Below, piece after piece: positions 1 to 6,751 of a stretch of 12,902 nt of DNA. Position 1 is the stretch's first letter. The number at the start of each line of letters is the position of its first letter. Location: the NCBI GenBank assembly GCA_029059925.1, contig JAIDVA010000054.1, forward strand, positions 1 through 12,902, read 5' to 3'. The notes beneath the pieces were generated by a model. The model made no database searches. It had not been told where the DNA came from and saw only the letters and a program-made list of their open reading frames with translations. Both the position numbers and the translations under genes were made by a program. The DNA comes from Eubacterium sp. Its GTDB lineage: Bacteria > Bacillota > Clostridia > Oscillospirales > Acutalibacteraceae.

Positions 1-863
1 TTAACCTGTTCAGTGAAAAAGGGCAGGCCGAAAATTGCATTTGCACCATAGAATACAATCATTGCAAGTGTAACACAGCTGAATGCCAGTACAACGTTAA
101 CACCTGCTGTTCGTCTGGCGTTTTTGTTTGTGCCGATTGCAGAAATCAGAACCGGCATACAAGCTCCGATATTCATTCCAAGAATAATTGGGAATGCAAC
201 CGAAACGGATATTGCACCGGTAGCAGAAAGCGCCTGCAGAATGCCGACAGCTGCAGATGAGCTTTGTAAAACTGCTGTAAGCAGTGCACCGGCAAGAACG
301 CCAAGCAGCGGATTGGAAAATTTGAGGAGCAGACTTGTAAATTCAGGCACATCCTTGAGTCCTGATACAGCACCGCTCATTGTATTCATACCCATCATAA
401 GTATTGCAAAGCCTATAAGGATATTGGCAACATTCTTTTTCTTGTCGCCTTTTGCAAACATGTTGATGATTATACCTATAAAAGCAAGTACAGGTGCAAA
501 GGATGACGGCTTAAGCAACTGAATAAATATGTTAGAGCCCTCAATGCCTGTAAGTGAAAGCAGCCATGCAGTAACGGTTGTGCCTATGTGAGCACCCATA
601 ATGATGCCGATAACCTGCTTGAGTGCCATAATACCGCTGTTTACAAAGCCGACTGCCATAACAGTTACAGCACCTGAGGATTGTATAATAGCGGTTACAA
701 CCAAACCGAGGAATAAGCCCTTGATTCGGTTATTCGTCATTTTTTCGAGTATGCTTTCAAGCTTACCGCCGCTTATTTTTTCAAGACTGCCGCCCATTAC
801 ATTCATACCGAACAGGAACATTGCAAGTCCGCCGATTAGTGTTAACAAGTCAAATATTGTCAT
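1..863 (-). CDS. Na+/phosphate cotransporter family membrane protein, C-terminus beyond window
   Basis: The minus-strand frame is open from an ATG at 861-863 to the left edge (287 codons, no stop), so the gene is cut by the window. An AGAGG ribosome binding site lies about 8 bases upstream. The protein is strongly hydrophobic and shows the internal duplication of the Na/Pi-cotransporter family: an IIQSSGAVTV segment (residues 59-68) and a VLQSSSAAVG segment (198-207), each followed by a glycine-rich element (GAHIGTT 90-96; GMNIGAC 229-235). The QSS repeats are the family's substrate and sodium site. The likely role is sodium-coupled uptake or export of phosphate at the cytoplasmic membrane. 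Bacterial members often reach about 550 residues with a PhoU-like cytoplasmic tail; whether that tail exists here is out of view. It is read in the same direction as the PHP gene behind it, across a 141-base gap. No convincing promoter was identified in that gap. Confidence 0.9.
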   Translation of the reverse strand, partial: MTIFDLLTLIGGLAMFLFGMNVMGGSLEKISGGKLESILEKMTNNRIKGLFLGLVVTAIIQSSGAVTVMAVGFVNSGIMALKQVIGIIMGAHIGTTVTAWLLSLTGIEGSNIFIQLLKPSSFAPVLAFIGIIINMFAKGDKKKNVANILIGFAILMMGMNTMSGAVSGLKDVPEFTSLLLKFSNPLLGVLAGALLTAVLQSSSAAVGILQALSATGAISVSVAFPIILGMNIGACMPVLISAIGTNKNARRTAGVNVVLAFSCVTLAMIVFYGANAIFGLPFFTEQV

Positions 864-1004
864 ACCTATACCTCTGAATCATCCCATAATCTTAACTATT
901 ACCTATAAAACAAGCTATATAGTAAATGCGTCCGGTTAAAACGCAGTATGATTTATGTTAAATTTATGTAAAATTTTATACTTTTATGCCGAATAAATGA
1001 ATAT

Positions 1005-1955
1005 TTATTCACAGTATAACGGCGAGGTAATTGCAAGCGGCCTGCTTTCTCCGTCAACAGTTCCCCATAATTCGGCACGGTACCAGTGATTTCTTTCAAG
1101 CTTAAGTCTTACGTGTCTTTCGTCAAATCTTGTCTCGAGTACGGTTTTTCCGCCATTAGTAACGATTTTAATGGTTTTGTATTTAACCGATTCCTCACCG
1201 GCATTTTTTAAGCGTGAATGCAAATCTGTAAAAAAGCTGAAGGTATAGGTGCCTTTGCGTACAGTATCACCAATAGAGTAGGTATTTCCGTGTCTATGTA
1301 CTCTGAAAAAGAATTTTGCACCTGTTGATACAACCGTTTTTCCGAGTCTTAGTGCACGGATTGCGTGTTTGGCATTGATTTCACCGTCAATGTCAATGTA
1401 GGTGCAGCCATAATGTCCGCTTTTTTCAGGTCTGTGCCAGTCTCTGCCGTAGGAGGCAGCAATCTTATAGCCTTTATCAAGCAGTGAGGTCCACAGAGCA
1501 AGTGATTTTTCGTTTTCGCTTCTAATACTTGTCAAATCCTCGTGCCAGATCTCCATATAATCAACATTGTTCCAGTTTTTTATGTTGAATTCCCATCTTC
1601 CGCCTGTGCATACGGGAGAGCCCATTTGAAATGGGTGTGCAATGCCGACGATACCGCCGGCTGCTTTGACAGCCTTAATTTTTTCATCAATGTTATTGGG
1701 TACAGCATCACGCCAGTCAACAAATTCCTTTGCACCCAATACAAGCATATGACCGAAATATGTAGTCCATTCAATACCTTTTATTGCAGGAAGAAGTGAA
1801 TCATCAAGCTCGGCATGACCTGAGAAGGTGTTGTGGTCAGTCAGCGCAATAAGTGCGAGGTGGTCTGCCTTAGCATTCTCTAAAAGCTCGTTTACCTGAA
1901 ATGCACCGTCGGAATGTACAGTGTGGCAGTGCAGTTCGCAGGGAAGATAACTCAT
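1005..1955 (-). CDS. PHP-domain metallohydrolase, CehA/McbA type
   Basis: A 316-residue protein opening directly with a PHP metal-binding motif, ELHCHTVHSDG (residues 7-17), followed by ALTDHN (37-42), GIEWTTYFGHMLVLG (60-74), GIAHPF (104-109) and SYGRDWH (168-174). Probable metal ligands are H9, H11, D16, D40, H41, E62, H69, H107, D172 and H174, so the active site appears complete. The order of motifs and the late RDWH element fit the CehA/McbA branch of PHP phosphoesterases, known for hydrolysing phosphoesters and carbamate-type esters; the actual substrate is unknown. There is no signal peptide, so it is probably cytoplasmic. The ATG immediately follows the stop of the upstream gene in the same frame. 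A strong ribosome binding site (AGGAGAGG, 1964-1971) inside that gene supports independent initiation. About 90 residues after the PHP core (roughly 220-316) look like a C-terminal beta domain. Confidence 0.9.
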   Translation of the reverse strand: MSYLPCELHCHTVHSDGAFQVNELLENAKADHLALIALTDHNTFSGHAELDDSLLPAIKGIEWTTYFGHMLVLGAKEFVDWRDAVPNNIDEKIKAVKAAGGIVGIAHPFQMGSPVCTGGRWEFNIKNWNNVDYMEIWHEDLTSIRSENEKSLALWTSLLDKGYKIAASYGRDWHRPEKSGHYGCTYIDIDGEINAKHAIRALRLGKTVVSTGAKFFFRVHRHGNTYSIGDTVRKGTYTFSFFTDLHSRLKNAGEESVKYKTIKIVTNGGKTVLETRFDERHVRLKLERNHWYRAELWGTVDGESRPLAITSPLYCE

Positions 1956-2396
1956 TTATTCCACCTCTCCTTCAATTTCAATTTCATAATCGACGTCGCA
2001 GGATACGCTGTGAACATTTAAAACAATGTTCCATTCGCCTGCCGTGATTTCGCCCTTCATAAATCCGGGTGATGCAAAATCAGCACGGATAATATGCTCC
2101 TGCGTATCATCCTGTCTGTGTGCCGCACCGCGGTAAGCTCCGCAGCCGTCCAATGATAGTGTAACAAGATTTTTTACAGGCAGATAATCAGCAGGTCTGC
2201 CGATTAAGGCTTCATCATATTTATCAAAGCATTTATGTATTATTGCTACTGCTTTTTCTCGGTTTTCAAGTGTTTTGGGTGCGTAATGATATTTTATTTT
2301 CAATGCCTTTATATTCTCGGGCACGTCAAATCTGTGTATAAGATTTGTTTTGTCATTAGCAGTGGTTATTTTGCCTTTTGTGCTGAATATTAACAT
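1956..2396 (-). CDS. Beta-sandwich-like protein, detached N-terminal part of a CehA-type metallohydrolase
   Basis: A 146-residue protein without signal peptide or obvious catalytic motif. The pattern HRFDVPENIKALKIKYHYAP (residues 21-40), NLVTLSLDG (76-84), YRGAAHR (88-94), SPGFMKGEITAGEWNIVLN (109-127) and DYEIEIEG (136-143) matches, as I remember the family, the all-beta domain that precedes the PHP core in many Firmicutes CehA-like proteins. The gene ends TAA immediately before the ATG of the PHP gene and in the same frame, so one sense codon in place of TAA would give a normal fused protein of about 463 residues. The start is well supported by GGAGGAG 5 bases upstream, and a near-perfect promoter lies 32 bases beyond that ATG. 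The product probably associates with the PHP protein. A true functional split, or stop readthrough, are both possible. Confidence 0.75.
   Translation of the reverse strand: MLIFSTKGKITTANDKTNLIHRFDVPENIKALKIKYHYAPKTLENREKAVAIIHKCFDKYDEALIGRPADYLPVKNLVTLSLDGCGAYRGAAHRQDDTQEHIIRADFASPGFMKGEITAGEWNIVLNVHSVSCDVDYEIEIEGEVE
1964..1971 (-). promoter_or_regulatory. Internal ribosome binding site for the PHP gene
   Basis: AGGAGAGG on the minus strand, encoded within the last codons of the 146-residue gene (Glu-Gly-Glu-Val-Glu-stop), with 8 bases to the ATG at 1953-1955. It decides the start of the PHP gene and argues that the in-frame TAA between the two genes is a real gene boundary with coupled translation. 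Confidence 0.7.
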
Positions 2397-2427
2397 AATC
2401 TCCTCCGATTAATTTATAATCAATTTA

Positions 2428-2456
2428 ATTATACGGTACATTATGTATTTTTTCAA
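2428..2456 (-). promoter_or_regulatory. Sigma-A promoter for the two-gene PHP operon
   Basis: On the minus strand TTGAAA (2451-2456) is followed after exactly 17 bases by TATAAT (2428-2433), an almost perfect vegetative promoter. The expected transcript start near 2420 leaves a leader of about 25 bases carrying the GGAGGAG site. The -35 box touches the -35 box of the oppositely directed promoter. Confidence 0.8.
2437..2447. promoter_or_regulatory. Short palindrome in promoter spacer, possible operator
   Basis: TACATTATGTA is a perfect inverted repeat (5-base arms, 1-base centre) lying between the -10 and -35 boxes of the minus-strand promoter, about 10 bases from the divergent -35 box. A repressor bound here would block the minus promoter directly and could influence the plus one. 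The arms are short and A+T-rich, so chance is a serious alternative. No regulator gene is in the window. Confidence 0.25.
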
Positions 2457-2485
2457 TTGATATTATTAACTAAAAATGATATAGT
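2457..2485 (+). promoter_or_regulatory. Sigma-A promoter for the PI-PLC/GH43/GH3 operon
   Basis: TTGATA (2457-2462), a 17-base spacer, then TATAGT (2480-2485). Transcription would begin near 2492, about 10 bases before the ATG at 2502. That placement rules out the upstream in-frame TTG at 2457, which is part of the -35 box itself. Confidence 0.75.
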
Positions 2486-2501
2486 ATTTTTGGTGATAAG
2501 T

Positions 2502-3389
2502 ATGAATTTAAAAAAATGGATGAGTGATATTACTGATAATACCGATTTGTTCAGCCTTAACATGGTTGGAACACATGATTGTGTAACGCAGTATGTACAG
2601 CTTTCCCATATTGCAAGATGTCAGAACAGAAATATTTATGAACAGCTTTGCCTTGGTATCAGAGGGCTGGATATCCGTGTAAAACCAAATGGTGACAGAT
2701 TGGGAATGGTGCACGCTTTTACAAAAGCGTTTGTCAGTCCCAGCCATTTTTCTGCGTGGATGGATATGGCAGATGTACTTTCGCATTGTTACAGATTTTT
2801 AAATGAAAATCCGAGCGAGTCAATCGTTTTTCAGTTTAAGGATGACAGAAGTGATAAATATGATCGGGCAGAATCCTTTGATATTCTCTATAATACATAT
2901 ATAAAAGGCAATGAGGACAAGTGGTATTTAAAAAATAAATCACCGCTTTTATCTGAATGCAGGGGTAAAATTGTTCTTATCCGCCGCTGTCCAATGACGG
3001 ATAGAACAGAGTATACAGATGAAAACACAGGCATTGATTTTTCAAAATGGGAGGAGCAGGATACAGCTGTTCCGCAGCCGCTTACTCTAAAAACAAGCGG
3101 TGCTAATGAAATGACCTTTATCGTGCAGGACAGATATAAATATAAACCTGTACCACGATGGAATGAATGTATAAAGCCATTTCTTGACACAATGAAGCCG
3201 TTTGATGGTAATTATATAATAAATTATCTTTCAACGGCGGGTGGTTTAAAAGGACCTTATAACAATTCAAAATATATTAATCCGCAGTTTATGGCTTATC
3301 CGCTTGATAAGAGTAAGTATTATGGAATGATTTATTGCGATTTTCCGACATCTGAGCTTGTTGAAAAAATAATAAGTACAAATTTCTGA
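2502..3389 (+). CDS. Phosphatidylinositol-specific phospholipase C-like phosphodiesterase, cytoplasmic
   Basis: A 295-residue protein with the PI-PLC X-domain pattern: MVGTHD (21-26), GIRGLDIR (52-59), MVHAFT (69-74), SIVFQFKDD (107-115) and IYCDF (277-281). By comparison with Bacillus cereus PI-PLC (His32, Asp33, Arg69, His82, Asp274) the catalytic set is probably H25, D26, R59, H71 and D280, so an active cyclising phosphodiesterase is expected. Its length matches the secreted bacterial enzymes (about 300), yet it starts directly with the catalytic domain and has no signal peptide, which is unusual for this family and suggests an intracellular substrate. The ATG at 2502 is preferred over a longer TTG start because the promoter overlaps the extension; GGTGAT sits 6 bases upstream. 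It is the first gene of an operon with two glycosidases, suggesting action on an inositol- or glycan-phosphodiester. Confidence 0.85.
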   Translation: MNLKKWMSDITDNTDLFSLNMVGTHDCVTQYVQLSHIARCQNRNIYEQLCLGIRGLDIRVKPNGDRLGMVHAFTKAFVSPSHFSAWMDMADVLSHCYRFLNENPSESIVFQFKDDRSDKYDRAESFDILYNTYIKGNEDKWYLKNKSPLLSECRGKIVLIRRCPMTDRTEYTDENTGIDFSKWEEQDTAVPQPLTLKTSGANEMTFIVQDRYKYKPVPRWNECIKPFLDTMKPFDGNYIINYLSTAGGLKGPYNNSKYINPQFMAYPLDKSKYYGMIYCDFPTSELVEKIISTNF

Positions 3390-3399
3390 GGTAATAATT

Positions 3400-4257
3400 A
3401 TGAAATTAAGCGATATTAATATTCGTGATCCCTTTATTTTAAAGGAGGGTGATACATATTATCTTTACGGCACAAGAGCAAAGGATTTTGGTCAGAAGGT
3501 CGGCGGCTTTGATGTGTATACTTCCGATAATTTGCAGGATTGGAGTGAGCCAATCTGCTGTTTTGATTCTGAAAAGAACGGCTTTAACCGTCAGGTTAAC
3601 TGGGCGCCAGAGGTGCATAAGTATAAAAATCACTTTTATATGTTCGCAACCTTTACCCGTGAGAATGGTTTAAGGGGTGTATTTGTTTTAAAGGCTGATA
3701 CTCCGCTTGGTCCTTTTAAAATACATTCGCCAAAGGCAGTTACCCCACAGGATTGGGAATGTCTTGACGGTACACTTTATATTGACAAAAAGGGTGATCC
3801 TTATCTTGTGTTTTGTCACGAGCATACACAGATTATTGACGGAACAGTATGCTATGTTAAGCTGAGTGACGATTTGAAAAGTGCAGTCGGTGAGAGTGTG
3901 TATCTTTTCTCAGGCTCTTCACCCGAATGGGCAGATGTTAAGCCTGCGGGTGAGCATTATATAACAGATGGTCCGTTTATGTATCGAACAACAGCCGGTG
4001 AGCTTTTACTGATATGGTCAACCTTTATTGACCATAAGTATGCACAGTGTGCAGCAAAGTCAGATAACGGCGAGATTGACGGTAAATTTATTCATCTTCC
4101 GCCGCTCGTTACAAATGACGGCGGTCATGGTATGATTTTTAAGGCGGATGATAAGTTAATACTGACCTTCCACACCCCGAATCAGACAGGATTTGAGCGA
4201 CCGACATTCAGACAGTTAGAGGATATGGGCGATACAATAAGAATAATAGGTGACTGA
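3400..4257 (+). CDS. Glycoside hydrolase family 43-like protein (five-bladed beta-propeller)
   Basis: A 285-residue, signal-less protein with the GH43 layout: IRDPFIL (8-14) carrying the general base D10, WAPEVHKY (68-75), LDGTLYID (122-129) with the pKa-modulating D123, ITDGPFMYR (188-196) at the general-acid position, and GGHGM (241-245) with the conserved core histidine H243. Characterised family members cleave arabinans, xylosides or related plant-wall glycans; the substrate here cannot be assigned. The usual general acid is glutamate (EGP); this protein has D190, which could be a subfamily trait or alter activity. The start is fixed by GAGGTAAT overlapping the stop of the PI-PLC gene (10-base gap). 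The next gene begins one base after this one's stop, so the three are translationally coupled. Confidence 0.85.
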   Translation: MKLSDINIRDPFILKEGDTYYLYGTRAKDFGQKVGGFDVYTSDNLQDWSEPICCFDSEKNGFNRQVNWAPEVHKYKNHFYMFATFTRENGLRGVFVLKADTPLGPFKIHSPKAVTPQDWECLDGTLYIDKKGDPYLVFCHEHTQIIDGTVCYVKLSDDLKSAVGESVYLFSGSSPEWADVKPAGEHYITDGPFMYRTTAGELLLIWSTFIDHKYAQCAAKSDNGEIDGKFIHLPPLVTNDGGHGMIFKADDKLILTFHTPNQTGFERPTFRQLEDMGDTIRIIGD

Positions 4258-4258
4258 T

Positions 4259-6691
4259 ATGAATATTAAAACAAAGATTAATAAGCTTATTCAGAAAATA
4301 GCCGATAAGGCTGCAAACAGCGGTGTTATGCAGGAGGAAAATACTGCCGAAGGTAAAGCCGTTATTTTTGAGTCTATGCCTCCTGCTGCACTTAAAGCAG
4401 CAGAGGAAAGTGTTGTACTTTTGAAAAATAAAGATAATGCATTGCCTATTAGGAAAAATGATACTGTTGCAGTTTTCGGCAGATGTCAGCTGGACTATTT
4501 TTATGTTGGCTATGGCAGCGGAGGTGATGTAATTGCACCTTATACAGTTAATTTGATTGACGGCTTGAAAAATGCAGGAGTTAATATTTATATGCCTTTG
4601 CTGCGTGTTTATGAGGATTGGTGTAAAAGCAATCCTGTTGACCATGGCTTTTGGGGACATTGGCCGATGTGTTATCCTGAAATGGAAATTTGCGGAAATG
4701 CCATTTCTGATGCAGCAAAAAACAGCAGTATTGCACTTGTTGTGCTCGGAAGAGCTGCAGGTGAGGACAGAGAAAATAAGCTCGAAAAGGGCAGTTATTA
4801 TTTAACGGATACAGAGATTAAAATGCTTGATTTGGTTACTGCAAACTTTGACAGAGTTGCAGTCATTATGAACTGCGGTAATATTATCGATATGTCGTGG
4901 GTTGAAAAATACGGCGACAAAATCTCTGCTGTTGTTTATGCTTGGCAGTGTGGCATGGAGAGCGGAAATGCACTTGCAAATGTACTTGCAGGCAAAACGA
5001 ATCCAAGCGGCAAGCTGCCTTGCTCCATTGCAAAAAATTATGATGATTACCCAAGCTCCAAGAATTTTGGCGGCAGGGATTTTAATAATTATACCGAGGA
5101 TATTTTTGTCGGCTACCGATATTTTGAAACCTTTGATAAAGAAAAGGCACTTTATCCCTTCGGTTTTGGCTTAAGCTATACCGATTTTGAAATTACTCCT
5201 ATCTCATTTGAGCAAAATAATGATTGCTTTAATGTCATTGTAAATGTTAAAAATATCGGTGCAGTCAGCGGTAAAGAGGTTATGCAGCTTTATGTCAGTG
5301 CACCGCAGGGTAAGCTGTCCAAGGCGTCAAGAAGCCTTGTTGCTTTTGCTAAAACCAAGGAGCTTGCAGCAGGTGAAAGTGAAGAAATTAAGTTTAGCAT
5401 CAGCCTTTATGATATTTCAAGCTTTGACGATACCGGTGTGAGCGGTAATAAATTTGCTTACGTAATCGAACAGGGTGAATATGTATTTTATGTGGGCAGC
5501 AGTGTTCGCACAGATATTAGGGCGGGCAGTGCACAGCTTGAGTATACTGTTTTAATGCAGCTTGAAGAGGTATGCGGTGTTCAGAACAGATTTAACCGCC
5601 TTACTGTTATGGAAAAGGACGGTAAATTTGTCCCTGCATATGAAGAGGTTGAGCCGTCAAAGCCGTATCTTCGTGATCGAATCATTAAAAATATGCCTTT
5701 GGAAATCGGCTTTGAGGGTGATAAGGGTTACAAGCTTTCAGATGTTGCAAGCGGAAAAATCAGCCTCGATGAATTTATTACACAGCTAAGCAATGAAGAG
5801 CTTGAGGCGCTTACACGCGGTCAGGGTATGATGAACAGTGACCTTGGTGTTGTCGGCAATGCCGGGGCTCTGGGTGGAATTATTCCATCGTTGCGTGCTA
5901 AGGGTGTAAAGCCGCTGATTACTACCGACGGTCCTGCGGGTATTCGTATAAAGAAATATACTTCTCTCATTCCTTGCGGTACAGCACTTGCCGCAACTTT
6001 CAACTGTGATTTAGTCAGAGAGCTTACTTCGGTTATGGGGGCTGAAATGGTAAAGGTTGGTTCAGATATTCTGCTTGCACCCGGTATGAATATTCAGCGT
6101 AATGTGCTTTGCGGCAGAAATTTTGAATATTTTTCCGAGGATCCCGTTTTGTCAGGTAAAATGGGAGCTGCATATGTTAATGGTATTCAGAGTGTTGGTG
6201 TTTCAGCCTGTCCTAAGCATTTTGCTTGCAACAATCAGGAAGTAAGACGAACAAAAAATGATTCCCGTGTGTCACAAAGGGCACTGCGTGAAATCTATTT
6301 AAAGGGCTTTGAAATTTGTGTTAAGGAGAGCACACCGCTCAACATAATGACAAGCTATAATAAAATCAACGGTGTCTGGAGTCATTATAATTATGACTTG
6401 GTTACTACCGTGCTCAGAGGTGAGTGGGGGTATACAGGCAATGTTATGACTGATTGGTGGATGCAAAGCTCAAAGAGCCCTGAATTCCCGATTATTAAGG
6501 ATAATGCCTACCGTGTGCGTGCGCAGGTTGATGTGTATATGCCGGGCGGCAAGTATACAGATAAAAAGTATAAATCCGATGGTACACTCCTTGCTACGAT
6601 GAAAAAGCCGTATGGTATCAGCCGTGCAGAGCTTGAACGCACAGCAAAGAATGTTCTTAATTTGGTACTTAAATTAAAATATAAGCAATAA
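4259..6691 (+). CDS. Glycoside hydrolase family 3 enzyme with swapped domain order
   Basis: An 810-residue protein without signal peptide. The domain order is reversed relative to ordinary GH3 enzymes: the alpha/beta sandwich domain comes first (about 40-300), with acid/base candidate E169 in GRAAGEDREN (164-173); then a fibronectin-III-like domain (about 320-415); then the TIM-barrel domain (about 500-800), with TTDGPAG, CPKHFACNNQE containing K653 and H654, and the nucleophile candidate D732 in VMTDWWM. The Ruminococcus albus beta-glucosidase is the known precedent for this layout. It likely removes terminal beta-linked sugars from small oligosaccharides in the cytoplasm. Two starts are in frame, GTG at 4250 and ATG at 4259; the ATG is chosen because AGGTGA stands 5 bases before it. 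Last gene of the operon, followed by a strong hairpin terminator. Confidence 0.9.
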   Translation: MNIKTKINKLIQKIADKAANSGVMQEENTAEGKAVIFESMPPAALKAAEESVVLLKNKDNALPIRKNDTVAVFGRCQLDYFYVGYGSGGDVIAPYTVNLIDGLKNAGVNIYMPLLRVYEDWCKSNPVDHGFWGHWPMCYPEMEICGNAISDAAKNSSIALVVLGRAAGEDRENKLEKGSYYLTDTEIKMLDLVTANFDRVAVIMNCGNIIDMSWVEKYGDKISAVVYAWQCGMESGNALANVLAGKTNPSGKLPCSIAKNYDDYPSSKNFGGRDFNNYTEDIFVGYRYFETFDKEKALYPFGFGLSYTDFEITPISFEQNNDCFNVIVNVKNIGAVSGKEVMQLYVSAPQGKLSKASRSLVAFAKTKELAAGESEEIKFSISLYDISSFDDTGVSGNKFAYVIEQGEYVFYVGSSVRTDIRAGSAQLEYTVLMQLEEVCGVQNRFNRLTVMEKDGKFVPAYEEVEPSKPYLRDRIIKNMPLEIGFEGDKGYKLSDVASGKISLDEFITQLSNEELEALTRGQGMMNSDLGVVGNAGALGGIIPSLRAKGVKPLITTDGPAGIRIKKYTSLIPCGTALAATFNCDLVRELTSVMGAEMVKVGSDILLAPGMNIQRNVLCGRNFEYFSEDPVLSGKMGAAYVNGIQSVGVSACPKHFACNNQEVRRTKNDSRVSQRALREIYLKGFEICVKESTPLNIMTSYNKINGVWSHYNYDLVTTVLRGEWGYTGNVMTDWWMQSSKSPEFPIIKDNAYRVRAQVDVYMPGGKYTDKKYKSDGTLLATMKKPYGISRAELERTAKNVLNLVLKLKYKQ

Positions 6692-6700
6692 AACAAAGGA

Positions 6701-6736
6701 GCTGTCTCACAGTAGTAATGTGAGACAGCCCTTTTT
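6701..6736 (+). terminator. Intrinsic terminator after the GH3 gene; copy 1 of a repeated hairpin
   Basis: A perfect 10-bp stem (GCTGTCTCAC 6701-6710 with GTGAGACAGC 6720-6729) with a 9-base loop, followed by CC and five T residues. It sits between convergent genes and ends the plus-strand operon; on the minus strand the following T tract is poorer, so termination of the phosphoesterase gene is only partly supported. The 29-base hairpin is 25/29 identical, loop included, to the one at 8107-8135. Confidence 0.85.
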
Positions 6737-6751
6737 ATATATTACTTTATA

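Noticed and set aside
124..939. Plus-strand reading frames over the left-edge region
   Set aside because: They are antisense to the continuous minus-strand Na/Pi transporter frame, whose QSS repeats are clear; their translations show no family pattern.
864..1004. Promoter for the Na/Pi transporter in the 141-base gap
   Set aside because: Several A+T-rich hexamers such as TTGTTT and TTATGG could be paired, but none is clearly better than background.
991..1010. Palindrome GAATAAAT-GAAT-ATTTATTC over the PHP stop codon as a terminator
   Set aside because: The stem is almost purely A+T and no T tract follows on the minus strand; too weak to call.
2457..2501. Upstream in-frame TTG start extending the PI-PLC-like protein by 15 residues
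   Set aside because: The TTG is part of the -35 box and the extension spans the -10; the ATG at 2502 has its own GGTGAT site.
4250..4258. GTG start adding three residues to the GH3 protein
   Set aside because: It lies inside the ribosome binding site (AGGTGA) of the ATG at 4259 and would overlap the GH43 gene with no better site upstream.
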